A stretch of DNA of 64,000 nt from Lancefieldella parvula DSM 20469 (GTDB lineage: Bacteria > Actinomycetota > Coriobacteriia > Coriobacteriales > Atopobiaceae), in NCBI RefSeq assembly GCF_000024225.1, contig NC_013203.1:930001-994000 (forward strand), in the 5' to 3' direction. Below are positions 43,351 through 50,848 of this stretch, one piece after another (within the stretch, counting starts at the first letter, position 1; every line of letters starts with the position of its first letter). The notes under the pieces are model-generated. The model had not been told where the DNA came from. It did not search any database and saw nothing but the letters and a program-made list of their open reading frames with translations. The translations under genes and the position numbers were made by a program.

Positions 43351-44481
43351 TTATTTCTTCAATATCAGTTTGATCTGCCTCATCAGCCACTGAAATGCTA
43401 TCACTGCAACAATTGTAATCATGAAGACAAAAACGCCTCGTACAAAAGCGTTTCCAAGCAGGCTGTACGGGAATCGACCAAGCCTTAGTCCTAAGAAGTT
43501 AATAACAGGAATTTGGAAGAGGTAAACTCCTAAAACACCTGCAGATACCGTGCTGATGCGCTTCTTGGCACCATCGGAAAGCTCCTGCAACTTTGGCTCA
43601 AGGTTCAGCACAAAAAGGAACAAAGACGCCGCCTGTGCTAAACAGAAGAAGTTTCTGATAGTAATTGGATAGCTCTGATACGTCATTTCTGGCGTCAGTG
43701 GGGTTCCAAAGTTGTTGGCAATAAGTCCCCATCCAAACATTGCTGCAGAAGAAAGCAAGAAAACCACGGCGAGCACAAGATTGTTTTTAGTAAATTTTGG
43801 AAGCTCGTCGTAATACGTCTTAACGTAATATCCAAGCAAATAATAGAAAAGACCATCGCTGTTAAAGGCAGCCCATCTAAACAGCTGATCAAAGTAGATA
43901 CCACGCACACCAATAAACTCAAGAAGTGGCAGACCAAAGCTCACAAAGAGCGTGAGCACCATGACATAAAGCAGGGTTTCTTTTTTCTGTACCACCAAAG
44001 AAAGAACAGGTGTCAAAAGATACAGATACAAAATGGTATAGATAAACCAAAGTGTGCTGTTCACGTTATTGGTTAAAAAGCGCTTTACAAAATCAGCAAT
44101 GCCAGCGCTTGCAGCAAATTCTTCAGCACCCCAAAACTTTGTAGGAAAAAGCACATACAACAGATACACCGTTATGCTGCCAAAAATAAGCGCCATCAGT
44201 GTTTTTCTTGCACGCTTTATAAAGAATGTCTTTGTGGAATATTTACTTCTATAACCAAGCAGATTCATACCACTCAGCATAAAAAAGATTGGTACAGCAT
44301 AAATAAACGCAGCTTGTAGTGCTAAAGAGAAGGCCCACGTTTTAGTGTGGGCAAGTGAAAAAACATTAAGCGAGGTATGCAACATAACAACAGCAATGCC
44401 TGCCAGAATGGTAAGAATATCTGCAAAAACAAAGCGTTTCTTGGCGGCGGCTGCTTTTGAAGAAACTGTAGCTTTTTCCAT
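43351..44481 (-). CDS. Membrane acyltransferase (acyltransferase 3 family)
   Basis: A 376-residue polytopic protein with about ten membrane segments. FVFADILTILAGIAVVMLHT holds the family histidine in helix one, and NSTLWFIYTILYLYLLTPVL is a typical middle segment. This is a WecH/YiaH-like acetyltransferase group modifying surface or secreted glycans. The substrate is unknown. Codon usage matches the window, unlike the acyltransferase at 8624-9700. GGGGAG stands six bases before the ATG. Divergent from the DUF2974 gene with 72 bases between them. Confidence 0.85.
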   Translation of the reverse strand: MEKATVSSKAAAAKKRFVFADILTILAGIAVVMLHTSLNVFSLAHTKTWAFSLALQAAFIYAVPIFFMLSGMNLLGYRSKYSTKTFFIKRARKTLMALIFGSITVYLLYVLFPTKFWGAEEFAASAGIADFVKRFLTNNVNSTLWFIYTILYLYLLTPVLSLVVQKKETLLYVMVLTLFVSFGLPLLEFIGVRGIYFDQLFRWAAFNSDGLFYYLLGYYVKTYYDELPKFTKNNLVLAVVFLLSSAAMFGWGLIANNFGTPLTPEMTYQSYPITIRNFFCLAQAASLFLFVLNLEPKLQELSDGAKKRISTVSAGVLGVYLFQIPVINFLGLRLGRFPYSLLGNAFVRGVFVFMITIVAVIAFQWLMRQIKLILKK

Positions 44482-44553
44482 GGGCTTCTCCCCAAATTAA
44501 TTAACTTTCCACTATGCTTAGTATACGAAATATACCAGCAGGAAAGAGGCATC

Positions 44554-45780
44554 ATGGCAAATGTCGTTGACTATCTACACTGGCGCGGCGATCTAACGTT
44601 TGAAAAAGACCCCTTCAACAACGTCGATAACCTGATTCTCTCAATCCTTTCCTACATGGGATTTGGCGGAGTCGTTCCTTCCGAGCGTAGCGAGAAACGC
44701 GTTCAGCTTGGTGACGCTTGCGCCAAAATACTGAAGAAACTCAAAAACGATCCTTCTCTTATCGCAGGATTTTCTCGCGTTGACGGAACCTTCCTTGAGG
44801 CACTGGTTGATGCTCCCCGCTTTGCCAACATTGAGCTGGGCCGGTATGTAGACCGCATCAATGTCGAGAAAAGCCTGCAGTTTGCAGCGTTTACCGCCTA
44901 TCTTCCTACGGGACAGATGTTTGTTTCATTTAGAGGAACTGACGGTACCCTAGTTGGTTGGCGAGAAAACCTCAACCTCAGCTTTCAGGTTACATCCGCT
45001 GATAAATCAGCCGCTCTCTACCTTGAGAAACGTATTCGTGAACATCTTGCAGAGGGCAATAGTAGTACGTGCGCAAACGTTATGGTTGGCGGCCACTCAA
45101 AGGGTGGAAACCTTGCAGCACATGCAGCAACAGTTTGCCCCAAAGAGCTTCTTTGCACAATTGATCGCGTCTGGAGCAACGATGGTCCTAACATGTGTCC
45201 AGAACTTCTCCATACCACTGCTCACCAGGTGTTAGGCGATAAATACATCCGAATTTTGCCTGAATTTAGTGTAGTTGGCATGATTTTTGATGATCCTGCT
45301 GTGCCAAAGCTCATTGTAAAAAGCTCCGAAACAGGCATGATGGCTCACGACGGCATCTCATGGCAAGTTATGCGCAACACGTTTGAGTTTGCCGATGACT
45401 TCCAACTCGAATGCAAAAAAATTAACGAGGCATTCAGTGCCTGGTATAAAGATCTACCACTTTCTAAAAGAGAGCACTTTACCAATGAACTCTTTGATGC
45501 GCTCTCTGCAGGCGGCGCAATTTATTTCAGTGACATTATCAGCTCGCCTGCAAACTTACAACCTGTTGTTACAGCACTTACTAAAACAGAAAAGCAAACC
45601 AAAGAGATCTTCTTTGACCTCCTTAGTTCGCTTGTCAATGCATCCGCAACATCTTTGATTGAAAACATCACCGAGTCATCTCAGATTTCTCAGATTACTT
45701 CTGTAATCTCAGAAAGTTTTGCCAAACTTGATAAAGCCCAAAAGGAGCTTAGGAAAGGTTCTCCTTCTTCAGACCAGTAA
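44554..45780 (+). CDS. DUF2974 (Mbeg1-like) alpha/beta-hydrolase-type protein
   Basis: A 408-residue protein with DUF2974 features: VDYLHWRGDLTFEKDPFNNV at the start, FVSFRGTDGTLVGWREN and VGGHSKGGNLAAHAA. The latter is a lipase-type nucleophile elbow with Ser in GHSKGG. No signal peptide. A C-terminal helical tail of about 110 residues follows. The family is common in Firmicutes and some Actinobacteria without a known substrate. It ends inside the convergent holin-4 gene, overlapping by 32 bases. Confidence 0.85.
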   Translation: MANVVDYLHWRGDLTFEKDPFNNVDNLILSILSYMGFGGVVPSERSEKRVQLGDACAKILKKLKNDPSLIAGFSRVDGTFLEALVDAPRFANIELGRYVDRINVEKSLQFAAFTAYLPTGQMFVSFRGTDGTLVGWRENLNLSFQVTSADKSAALYLEKRIREHLAEGNSSTCANVMVGGHSKGGNLAAHAATVCPKELLCTIDRVWSNDGPNMCPELLHTTAHQVLGDKYIRILPEFSVVGMIFDDPAVPKLIVKSSETGMMAHDGISWQVMRNTFEFADDFQLECKKINEAFSAWYKDLPLSKREHFTNELFDALSAGGAIYFSDIISSPANLQPVVTALTKTEKQTKEIFFDLLSSLVNASATSLIENITESSQISQITSVISESFAKLDKAQKELRKGSPSSDQ

Positions 45781-46126
45781 GGCTTATAACAACTGAAGAA
45801 ACAATCGAGATAACTATTGATCCCAGGATAGCGGTACCTAAAGAATCAATAGCAACGCCTGCGTGCAACAAATTCCTTGAGATAAAACTTGCAAGCTCAA
45901 GCATAAAAGCATTAATAAAGAGCGAGAAAATGCCTAAGGTCAACACGTTAATGGGCAACGAGAGTAGCTTAACAATAGGCTTGATGCCAGTATTAACTGC
46001 TGCAAGCACCAACGAAAACAGAATAGGTCCTGCCCACGAGCCTCCCACAATAGTCATACCAGGAATTACGGTACATGTCACCAAAGTAGCAACAGTAGTT
46101 ACAAGCCATGTTGCAACAAATGTCAT
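45749..46126 (-). CDS. YvlD / phage holin family 4 membrane protein
   Basis: About 125 residues with four membrane segments (FVATWLVTTVATLVTCTVIP, GPILFSLVLAAVNTGIKPIV, LTLGIFSLFINAFMLELAS and a final one). NTGIKPIVKLLSLPINVLTL is the family core. Despite the name, members are mostly chromosomal membrane proteins such as YvlD, not phage holins. No phage genes are near. The ATG at 46126 has AGAGAGG five bases upstream. The 3' end overlaps the DUF2974 gene on the other strand. Confidence 0.88.
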   Translation of the reverse strand: MTFVATWLVTTVATLVTCTVIPGMTIVGGSWAGPILFSLVLAAVNTGIKPIVKLLSLPINVLTLGIFSLFINAFMLELASFISRNLLHAGVAIDSLGTAILGSIVISIVSSVVISLTGLKKENLS

Positions 46127-46140
46127 ACTAACCTCTCTTT

Positions 46141-46170
46141 GAAAAAAGCCCAGCAAAAGCCGGGCTTAAG
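46141..46170 (-). terminator. Intrinsic terminator after ptsH
   Basis: On the minus strand AAGCCCGGC pairs with GCTGGGCTT and six T follow. It separates ptsH from the YvlD-like gene. Confidence 0.85.
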
Positions 46171-46194
46171 ATACGCTTTATGTAAGCCGCTAGC

Positions 46195-46467
46195 CTACTC
46201 GCCAAAACCGCTATCAACAAGAGCGATAAGAGCGTCAAGAGCTGCCTGCTCGTCAGCGCCGTCACATGCAATCTCAATCTTGGTGCCAGTACCCAGACCA
46301 GCAGCAAGAATCATCATGATGGACTTAGCATTAACTGGTGCGGAGTCCTTGTCAACATTCTTGATGGTGACATTGCTCTCAAACTTCTTTGCCTCAGAAA
46401 CAAAGACGGATGCAGGACGAGCATGAAGACCAGTTGCATTGATGATTGTAGTCTGCTTTGAAACCAT
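46195..46467 (-). CDS. ptsH: Phosphocarrier protein HPr
   Basis: Phosphotransferase-system carrier of 90 residues. ATGLHARPAS has the phosphorylatable His15. NAKSIMMILAAG contains the regulatory serine (Ser49, corresponding to Ser46), so HPr-kinase-type control is possible. Enzyme I is not adjacent. A single-gene unit with a long leader that contains two short inverted repeats (about 46500-46535), closed by a terminator. Confidence 0.96.
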   Translation of the reverse strand: MVSKQTTIINATGLHARPASVFVSEAKKFESNVTIKNVDKDSAPVNAKSIMMILAAGLGTGTKIEIACDGADEQAALDALIALVDSGFGE

Positions 46468-46550
46468 AAGTGGACTCCCCTTCCGGAAACCAAAAATCTA
46501 CTCGAGAGTTATTCTCGATTAATCGTTACTATCGTAACAAAACATAACGT

Positions 46551-46579
46551 ATTATATCCAATCTTATTTCCAGAAAGAA
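46551..46579 (-). promoter_or_regulatory. Putative ptsH promoter
   Basis: On the minus strand a perfect TATAAT (46556-46551) follows a weak TTCTTT (-35) with a 17-base spacer, about 85 bases before the ATG. Confidence 0.5.
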
Positions 46580-46650
46580 CCAAATTAGACTATGAATTCC
46601 CCAAAAACAGGGTAAAAATAAAAAGTCAGAACTCTTATAGGAGGATCATC

Positions 46651-47961
46651 ATGGCTGAAAACGATATCCAAAACTCTGACCCTGAGGAATTGGACACAAT
46701 AAATACTCAAGCAACAACTTCCAATGAGCAGAATGAATCTGCAAATACAACTGAAACCAGCAAATCTCAAGACATCCAAAAGATTGCAAAGGACACTACT
46801 CAGGTAGTTGCAAAGAGTGTAGGCAGTGCATTTGAGAACGCTACAACTGCTGTTGCAGAAGGTTTCCAAGCCACCAAAGAAGTCCACAACGCCGCCAAAG
46901 AGACAAGCTCTGCAAAGCATGAGCTTAAGCATATGCAAGAACACCTTGCTAAAGACAAACAGGATCTTGAGCATCGAGACTACGTGCGAGACTCATTTGA
47001 TCAGATTATTGCTGAGCAGGAGCAAATTCTTACAGAAACAGCTAAGGTCATGAGTGATCAATCTACGCAAGTGGATCTTCTTACAGTTAAGAAAAATCAG
47101 CTTATTCAGAAGCTTGAACAGCAAAAAGTTGACGACGAAACAAAAATTAAGCCTTACAAAGAGGTTACCGCCACTGCAAAGGGCAGACTTGACGATATCT
47201 CAAAGACTATCTCTGAGGCACAGCGTGGCGTTAAAAATGCTGAAGCTCAGCTTAAAGAAGTTACCGAGAAACGCGACGCTGCTGTAGCATCTGCAAATAA
47301 AGCACTGGAGAACTCCCAAGCAAGACAGCTTTCTCTGAGAGAAGAACTTGCTGGTCTTAAGACAGACCCCGCTGCCAATCACGATGCAATTGTTCGTTTA
47401 GAAGAAGACCTCAAGTCAGAGCTTACCCGCGCAGAACAAGCCAAAAAGCAAGCTGATGAGCTTCAAAACTCTTTCCAGTCTTCTCTTGAGATGGCACAAA
47501 CACATTACTGGACACAGGGTAAATCGTTGGAGTACTCAGAATCCTCTATTGATGCCGCTCGTAAAGATTATGAACAGAAGCAGCAAGAATATGATGCTGT
47601 AGTAGCTGAGGCTAATGCCCGCCAAAGAATTCTTAGCAAAGACATAGAGAACCTCGAAGAGAAAATTAAGACAGCAAAAGAGCTCTTTAACAATGCAGCA
47701 GATAAACACGATGAAGCGCAATCGGTTATTGATGATGCTAAAGAAATCCACGCAACGCCAGAAATTACTGAACAGCTAAGAAAATCTGTTAACGAACAAG
47801 TAATCAACATTAATGCTAAACAACACACGCTTAAAGAGCTTATTAATGGCGAGAAAATCCTTCGAGAGACAACTCGTGGTCAGCGTATTGGCTTCATCAT
47901 TGTTATCCTTGGCATGATAGCGATTCTTGGAACCTTTGTATGGCTGGTTTTTAACTGGTAA
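46651..47961 (+). CDS. Tail-anchored coiled-coil protein of unknown function
   Basis: A 436-residue protein not assigned to a family. The N-terminal about 60 residues are acidic, Ser/Thr/Asn/Gln-rich and probably disordered. Residues about 75-400 are almost entirely coiled coil, rich in Glu, Lys, Ala and Gln. The C-terminus has one membrane segment (IGFIIVILGMIAILGTFVWL) six residues from the end. This is a tail-anchored topology with the coiled coil in the cytoplasm. A structural or membrane-spacing role is conceivable. TAGGAGG precedes the ATG. Monocistronic, with a strong terminator. Confidence 0.75.
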   Translation: MAENDIQNSDPEELDTINTQATTSNEQNESANTTETSKSQDIQKIAKDTTQVVAKSVGSAFENATTAVAEGFQATKEVHNAAKETSSAKHELKHMQEHLAKDKQDLEHRDYVRDSFDQIIAEQEQILTETAKVMSDQSTQVDLLTVKKNQLIQKLEQQKVDDETKIKPYKEVTATAKGRLDDISKTISEAQRGVKNAEAQLKEVTEKRDAAVASANKALENSQARQLSLREELAGLKTDPAANHDAIVRLEEDLKSELTRAEQAKKQADELQNSFQSSLEMAQTHYWTQGKSLEYSESSIDAARKDYEQKQQEYDAVVAEANARQRILSKDIENLEEKIKTAKELFNNAADKHDEAQSVIDDAKEIHATPEITEQLRKSVNEQVININAKQHTLKELINGEKILRETTRGQRIGFIIVILGMIAILGTFVWLVFNW

Positions 47962-47993
47962 TACAACCATTACCCCAAATAAGATAACGTATG

Positions 47994-48028
47994 AAAAAAG
48001 TGCTCACATTACTGTGAGCACTTTTTAT
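47994..48028. terminator. Bidirectional intrinsic terminator
   Basis: AAAAAGTGCTCACA and TGTGAGCACTTTTT form a hairpin with a four-base loop, flanked by A and T runs. It serves the coiled-coil gene and, on the minus strand, queA. Confidence 0.9.
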
Positions 48029-48069
48029 CTAGAACTAAACTCTCAAACTGAACGTGGGGACCATGCTCA

Positions 48070-49233
48070 CTAAATAATGATCATAGCGTCACCAAATGAC
48101 AAGAAACGGTACTTCTCGTCAATGGCACTTTGATAGGCATTCATAATCTGCTCACGCGTTGCAAAAGCGGAAACAAGCATCATCAAAGTTGAGCGTGGAA
48201 CATGGAAGTTAGTCACCATAGTGTCTACCACATGAAACGTAGAACCTGGCATCAAATACAGATTGGTAGTTGCGTTTTCTCGGGCAACCATATCACCTTT
48301 GTGGGTCACCGCAGCAGAATCTTCCGCCTCCTCAAAGCGATGCGCAACAACAGGAGGCTCGTCTGCAGGAAGCTGGCTATCCCAGGTGCTCTCAAGTGAG
48401 CGGACACTGGTAGTACCAATAGCAATGACCTTATGGCCAGCCGCTTTAGTAGCCTTTACTGCTTCAACAACTTCTGGAGCTACGTGGTAGCGCTCAGTAT
48501 GAATGACGTGCTTTGTGGGGTCATCCTCCGTTACTAACCTAAAGGTATCAATACCAACCTCAAGCTCAACAGATGCCCACTGAACGCCCTTTGCTTTAAT
48601 GGTTTCAATAAGTTTTGGAGTAAAGTGAAGGCCTGCAGTAGGAGCTGCAGCGGAGTGCTCATCCTGCATAGCATAAACCGTCTGATATTTCTCTGGATCT
48701 CCCTCATACTGCGTAATATAAGGAGGTAGAGGGACGTGACCTGCCTCATGAATAGCCTCATCAAGGGTACGCTCTCCCTGAGCTTCAAAACGCACCAGGC
48801 GTCCTCCCCTGTTGTCATCAACAAAATCCACAATAGTGCCCGTGAGCACCACAGGAGCTGAATCAGGAGCATGCAGGCCACCCGCGCGATACTCAATTAC
48901 TGCACCAGGCTTAAGGCGTTTGCCAGGATTTACCAGACACTCCCATACACTACCCAATGCATCAATGTCTTCTCGACGTTTTAAAAGCAGTGTTTCTGAC
49001 ACGCCACCCGTATTTTGCTTTTTGCCCACAAGACGTGCTGGCATAACGCGTGTTTGATTAACTACAACCAAGTCACCCGGATCAAGATACTCCACGATAT
49101 CGGTAAAGCGCTTGTGCTCTATGCGACCATCTTCTCTATGCAGCACCAACAACCTACAAGAGTCTCTAGGCTCAGCGGGAGTCTGGGCAATGCGTTCTTC
49201 TGGAAGATTGTAATCAAAATCGTCAGTTCGCAT
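48070..49233 (-). CDS. queA: S-adenosylmethionine:tRNA ribosyltransferase-isomerase
   Basis: Makes epoxyqueuosine in tRNA from preQ1 and SAM. Starting at the ATG at 49233 the protein has 387 residues. It begins MRTDDFDYNLPEERIAQTP and contains NQTRVMPARLVG, AAPTAGLHFTP, GIDTFRLV and TNFHVPRSTLMMLVSAF. AGAAAGG stands about nine bases upstream; the ATG at 49266 is less likely. It overlaps the end of queH by 11 bases, so the last two steps of queuosine synthesis are coupled. Confidence 0.95.
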   Translation of the reverse strand: MRTDDFDYNLPEERIAQTPAEPRDSCRLLVLHREDGRIEHKRFTDIVEYLDPGDLVVVNQTRVMPARLVGKKQNTGGVSETLLLKRREDIDALGSVWECLVNPGKRLKPGAVIEYRAGGLHAPDSAPVVLTGTIVDFVDDNRGGRLVRFEAQGERTLDEAIHEAGHVPLPPYITQYEGDPEKYQTVYAMQDEHSAAAPTAGLHFTPKLIETIKAKGVQWASVELEVGIDTFRLVTEDDPTKHVIHTERYHVAPEVVEAVKATKAAGHKVIAIGTTSVRSLESTWDSQLPADEPPVVAHRFEEAEDSAAVTHKGDMVARENATTNLYLMPGSTFHVVDTMVTNFHVPRSTLMMLVSAFATREQIMNAYQSAIDEKYRFLSFGDAMIII

Positions 49234-49855
49234 GACGTGCTGCCTTTCTTGCGTCACGAGCTTCATGACGCTCTATCTGAGCCTCGGCTGCAGAATACCT
49301 GCAGCCGCAATAATTTTGTCGATACATACCAAGCTCACGAGACTCTTTTGTAGCCTCCGGATAATACGGACGAAAATCTCTCCATACAGGCGTCAGCCCA
49401 TGAGCATGCGCAATGGATACCAGCTCATCCTCACATGCATCAAAAAGCTGATAGGGCGAGACGGCCAGTGTAGTAGAAACGTATTCAAATCCACGCTCTA
49501 CCGCCACACGACAACTCTCTGCTAAGCGAATTGCGTAACAAGCGCGGCAACGACGGTCCCGCTCAAACCCCTGAGGAGCAACAGCGCGCTCCCACTGTTC
49601 TCGTGGATCTCCTGCCACAATCACCTCAACATGAGCTTCTTCTTTAGCCCACGTAAGTAGGGTCTGGAGACGCTTATCGTGCTCTTCAACAGGTTGAATA
49701 TTGGGATTTGTCCAACAAATAGTTGGCTCAAAACCCTCTTCCCTCAGATGCTTTAAAGGTTCAAGTGAGCATGGTCCACAGCATGCATGAAGTAACAGCG
49801 GTGTTCCCGGCTCTATTGAAAGAGTCTCAATTGACTGAAGCATGTTTGAAGCCAT
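49223..49855 (-). CDS. queH: Epoxyqueuosine reductase QueH
   Basis: Non-cobalamin reductase (DUF208) completing queuosine from epoxyqueuosine. The 210-residue protein has LLHACCGPCS near the start, RCRACYAIRL in the middle and YRQNYCGCRYS near the end. These three cysteine pairs bind the Fe-S cluster and metals. The ATG overlaps the CPBP stop (TAATG), and no strong ribosome-binding site is seen, so it is probably translated by coupling. No earlier preQ1 pathway genes are in the window. Confidence 0.94.
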   Translation of the reverse strand: MASNMLQSIETLSIEPGTPLLLHACCGPCSLEPLKHLREEGFEPTICWTNPNIQPVEEHDKRLQTLLTWAKEEAHVEVIVAGDPREQWERAVAPQGFERDRRCRACYAIRLAESCRVAVERGFEYVSTTLAVSPYQLFDACEDELVSIAHAHGLTPVWRDFRPYYPEATKESRELGMYRQNYCGCRYSAAEAQIERHEARDARKAARHAN

Positions 49856-50721
49856 TAGTTTTTCTCGCCTTGTGCTTTATAACATTTCCAACCTACTATG
49901 GCACAGGCAACAAGGCATACAAAAATAGTAACAACACTTGCTTCAATACCGTAGGCACCACCCGAGATAAATTCAGATGCCGCAGGATATGCTGTTAAAA
50001 GTGTAGTAGGAAGAAGCGTAGTAGTAACCGAAATACCAAGAATAGGACCAGTCACAAAGTTCCAAATAAAGTGCATGGCAATGGTCATGAGAAGGTTATC
50101 GGTAAGCCAAAAAACCAAGCCATAGAGAATGCCCATCAAAAAGACTGAAATTGTTGCTGCAACAGAGATATTTGGTGTAAGACCATACGTTGCGGTAAAG
50201 AGTACTGCCTGAAGTACAAGGGCCACTGGAAAAGAGCTCTTAGCTTCAACACCAGTTTGCAGATAACCCCTAAATAAGATTTCTTCAGCCGCAGACTCAA
50301 TGAACGTTACCACAAGTAAAAAAAGAGCAACAAAAACGTTGTAGGAAGCATTGAAGTTAAAATTAAAACCTTCAATAAGCATAATAGAACCAAAGGTAAA
50401 CAACACCATTAAAAAGCCAAAGGTAACTCCGCGCATAAAACCTGGCCACATACTTATGCGAAGACCCAAAGATCTAAAATCACGTTTATTTACACGAGTA
50501 ATCCACACAAGAATTAAGCCGGCTACCAGTATGCTTCCTAGAAGATCTAACGCTGCAGGAAGAATATCGTTTGGCGGAAGCTCGCCCATAACCAGCAATG
50601 GAATATGGCACAAAAACATAAGTAAAAGCGCAAGGTCAGCCACAAGAAAGGGCGTCACCACAGACTTTGGTGGATCCTTTAACACAAACTCAAGACTTGT
50701 CTTTGGCTTTTTTCTTCCCAC
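49855..50721 (-). CDS. CPBP-family intramembrane metalloprotease
   Basis: A 288-residue polytopic protein with about eight membrane segments. FIESAAEEILFRGYLQTG carries the EExxxR motif, and AMHFIWNFVTG holds the second conserved motif. Both are expected for CAAX-protease/bacteriocin-processing family glutamate-type proteases. Such proteins act in prenyl-protein processing, bacteriocin immunity or stress, and the substrate is unknown. The start is GTG with AAGGAG five bases upstream. First gene of CPBP-queH-queA. Confidence 0.9.
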   Translation of the reverse strand: MGRKKPKTSLEFVLKDPPKSVVTPFLVADLALLLMFLCHIPLLVMGELPPNDILPAALDLLGSILVAGLILVWITRVNKRDFRSLGLRISMWPGFMRGVTFGFLMVLFTFGSIMLIEGFNFNFNASYNVFVALFLLVVTFIESAAEEILFRGYLQTGVEAKSSFPVALVLQAVLFTATYGLTPNISVAATISVFLMGILYGLVFWLTDNLLMTIAMHFIWNFVTGPILGISVTTTLLPTTLLTAYPAASEFISGGAYGIEASVVTIFVCLVACAIVGWKCYKAQGEKN

Positions 50722-50848
50722 AAATTCTCCTTACATAATTTCTACTCACTATAGTATCGAGTTCTGAATCTATTCGTGTAGTAAATCAAAAAAGATTAAA
50801 ATAAGAAGATAATTTGCGTAATCTACTAATTTCAACTGCGAGGTATCC

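Noticed and set aside
45749-46126. Holin family name suggesting a prophage
   Set aside because: The YvlD-like holin-4 family is mostly chromosomal, and no phage genes are nearby.
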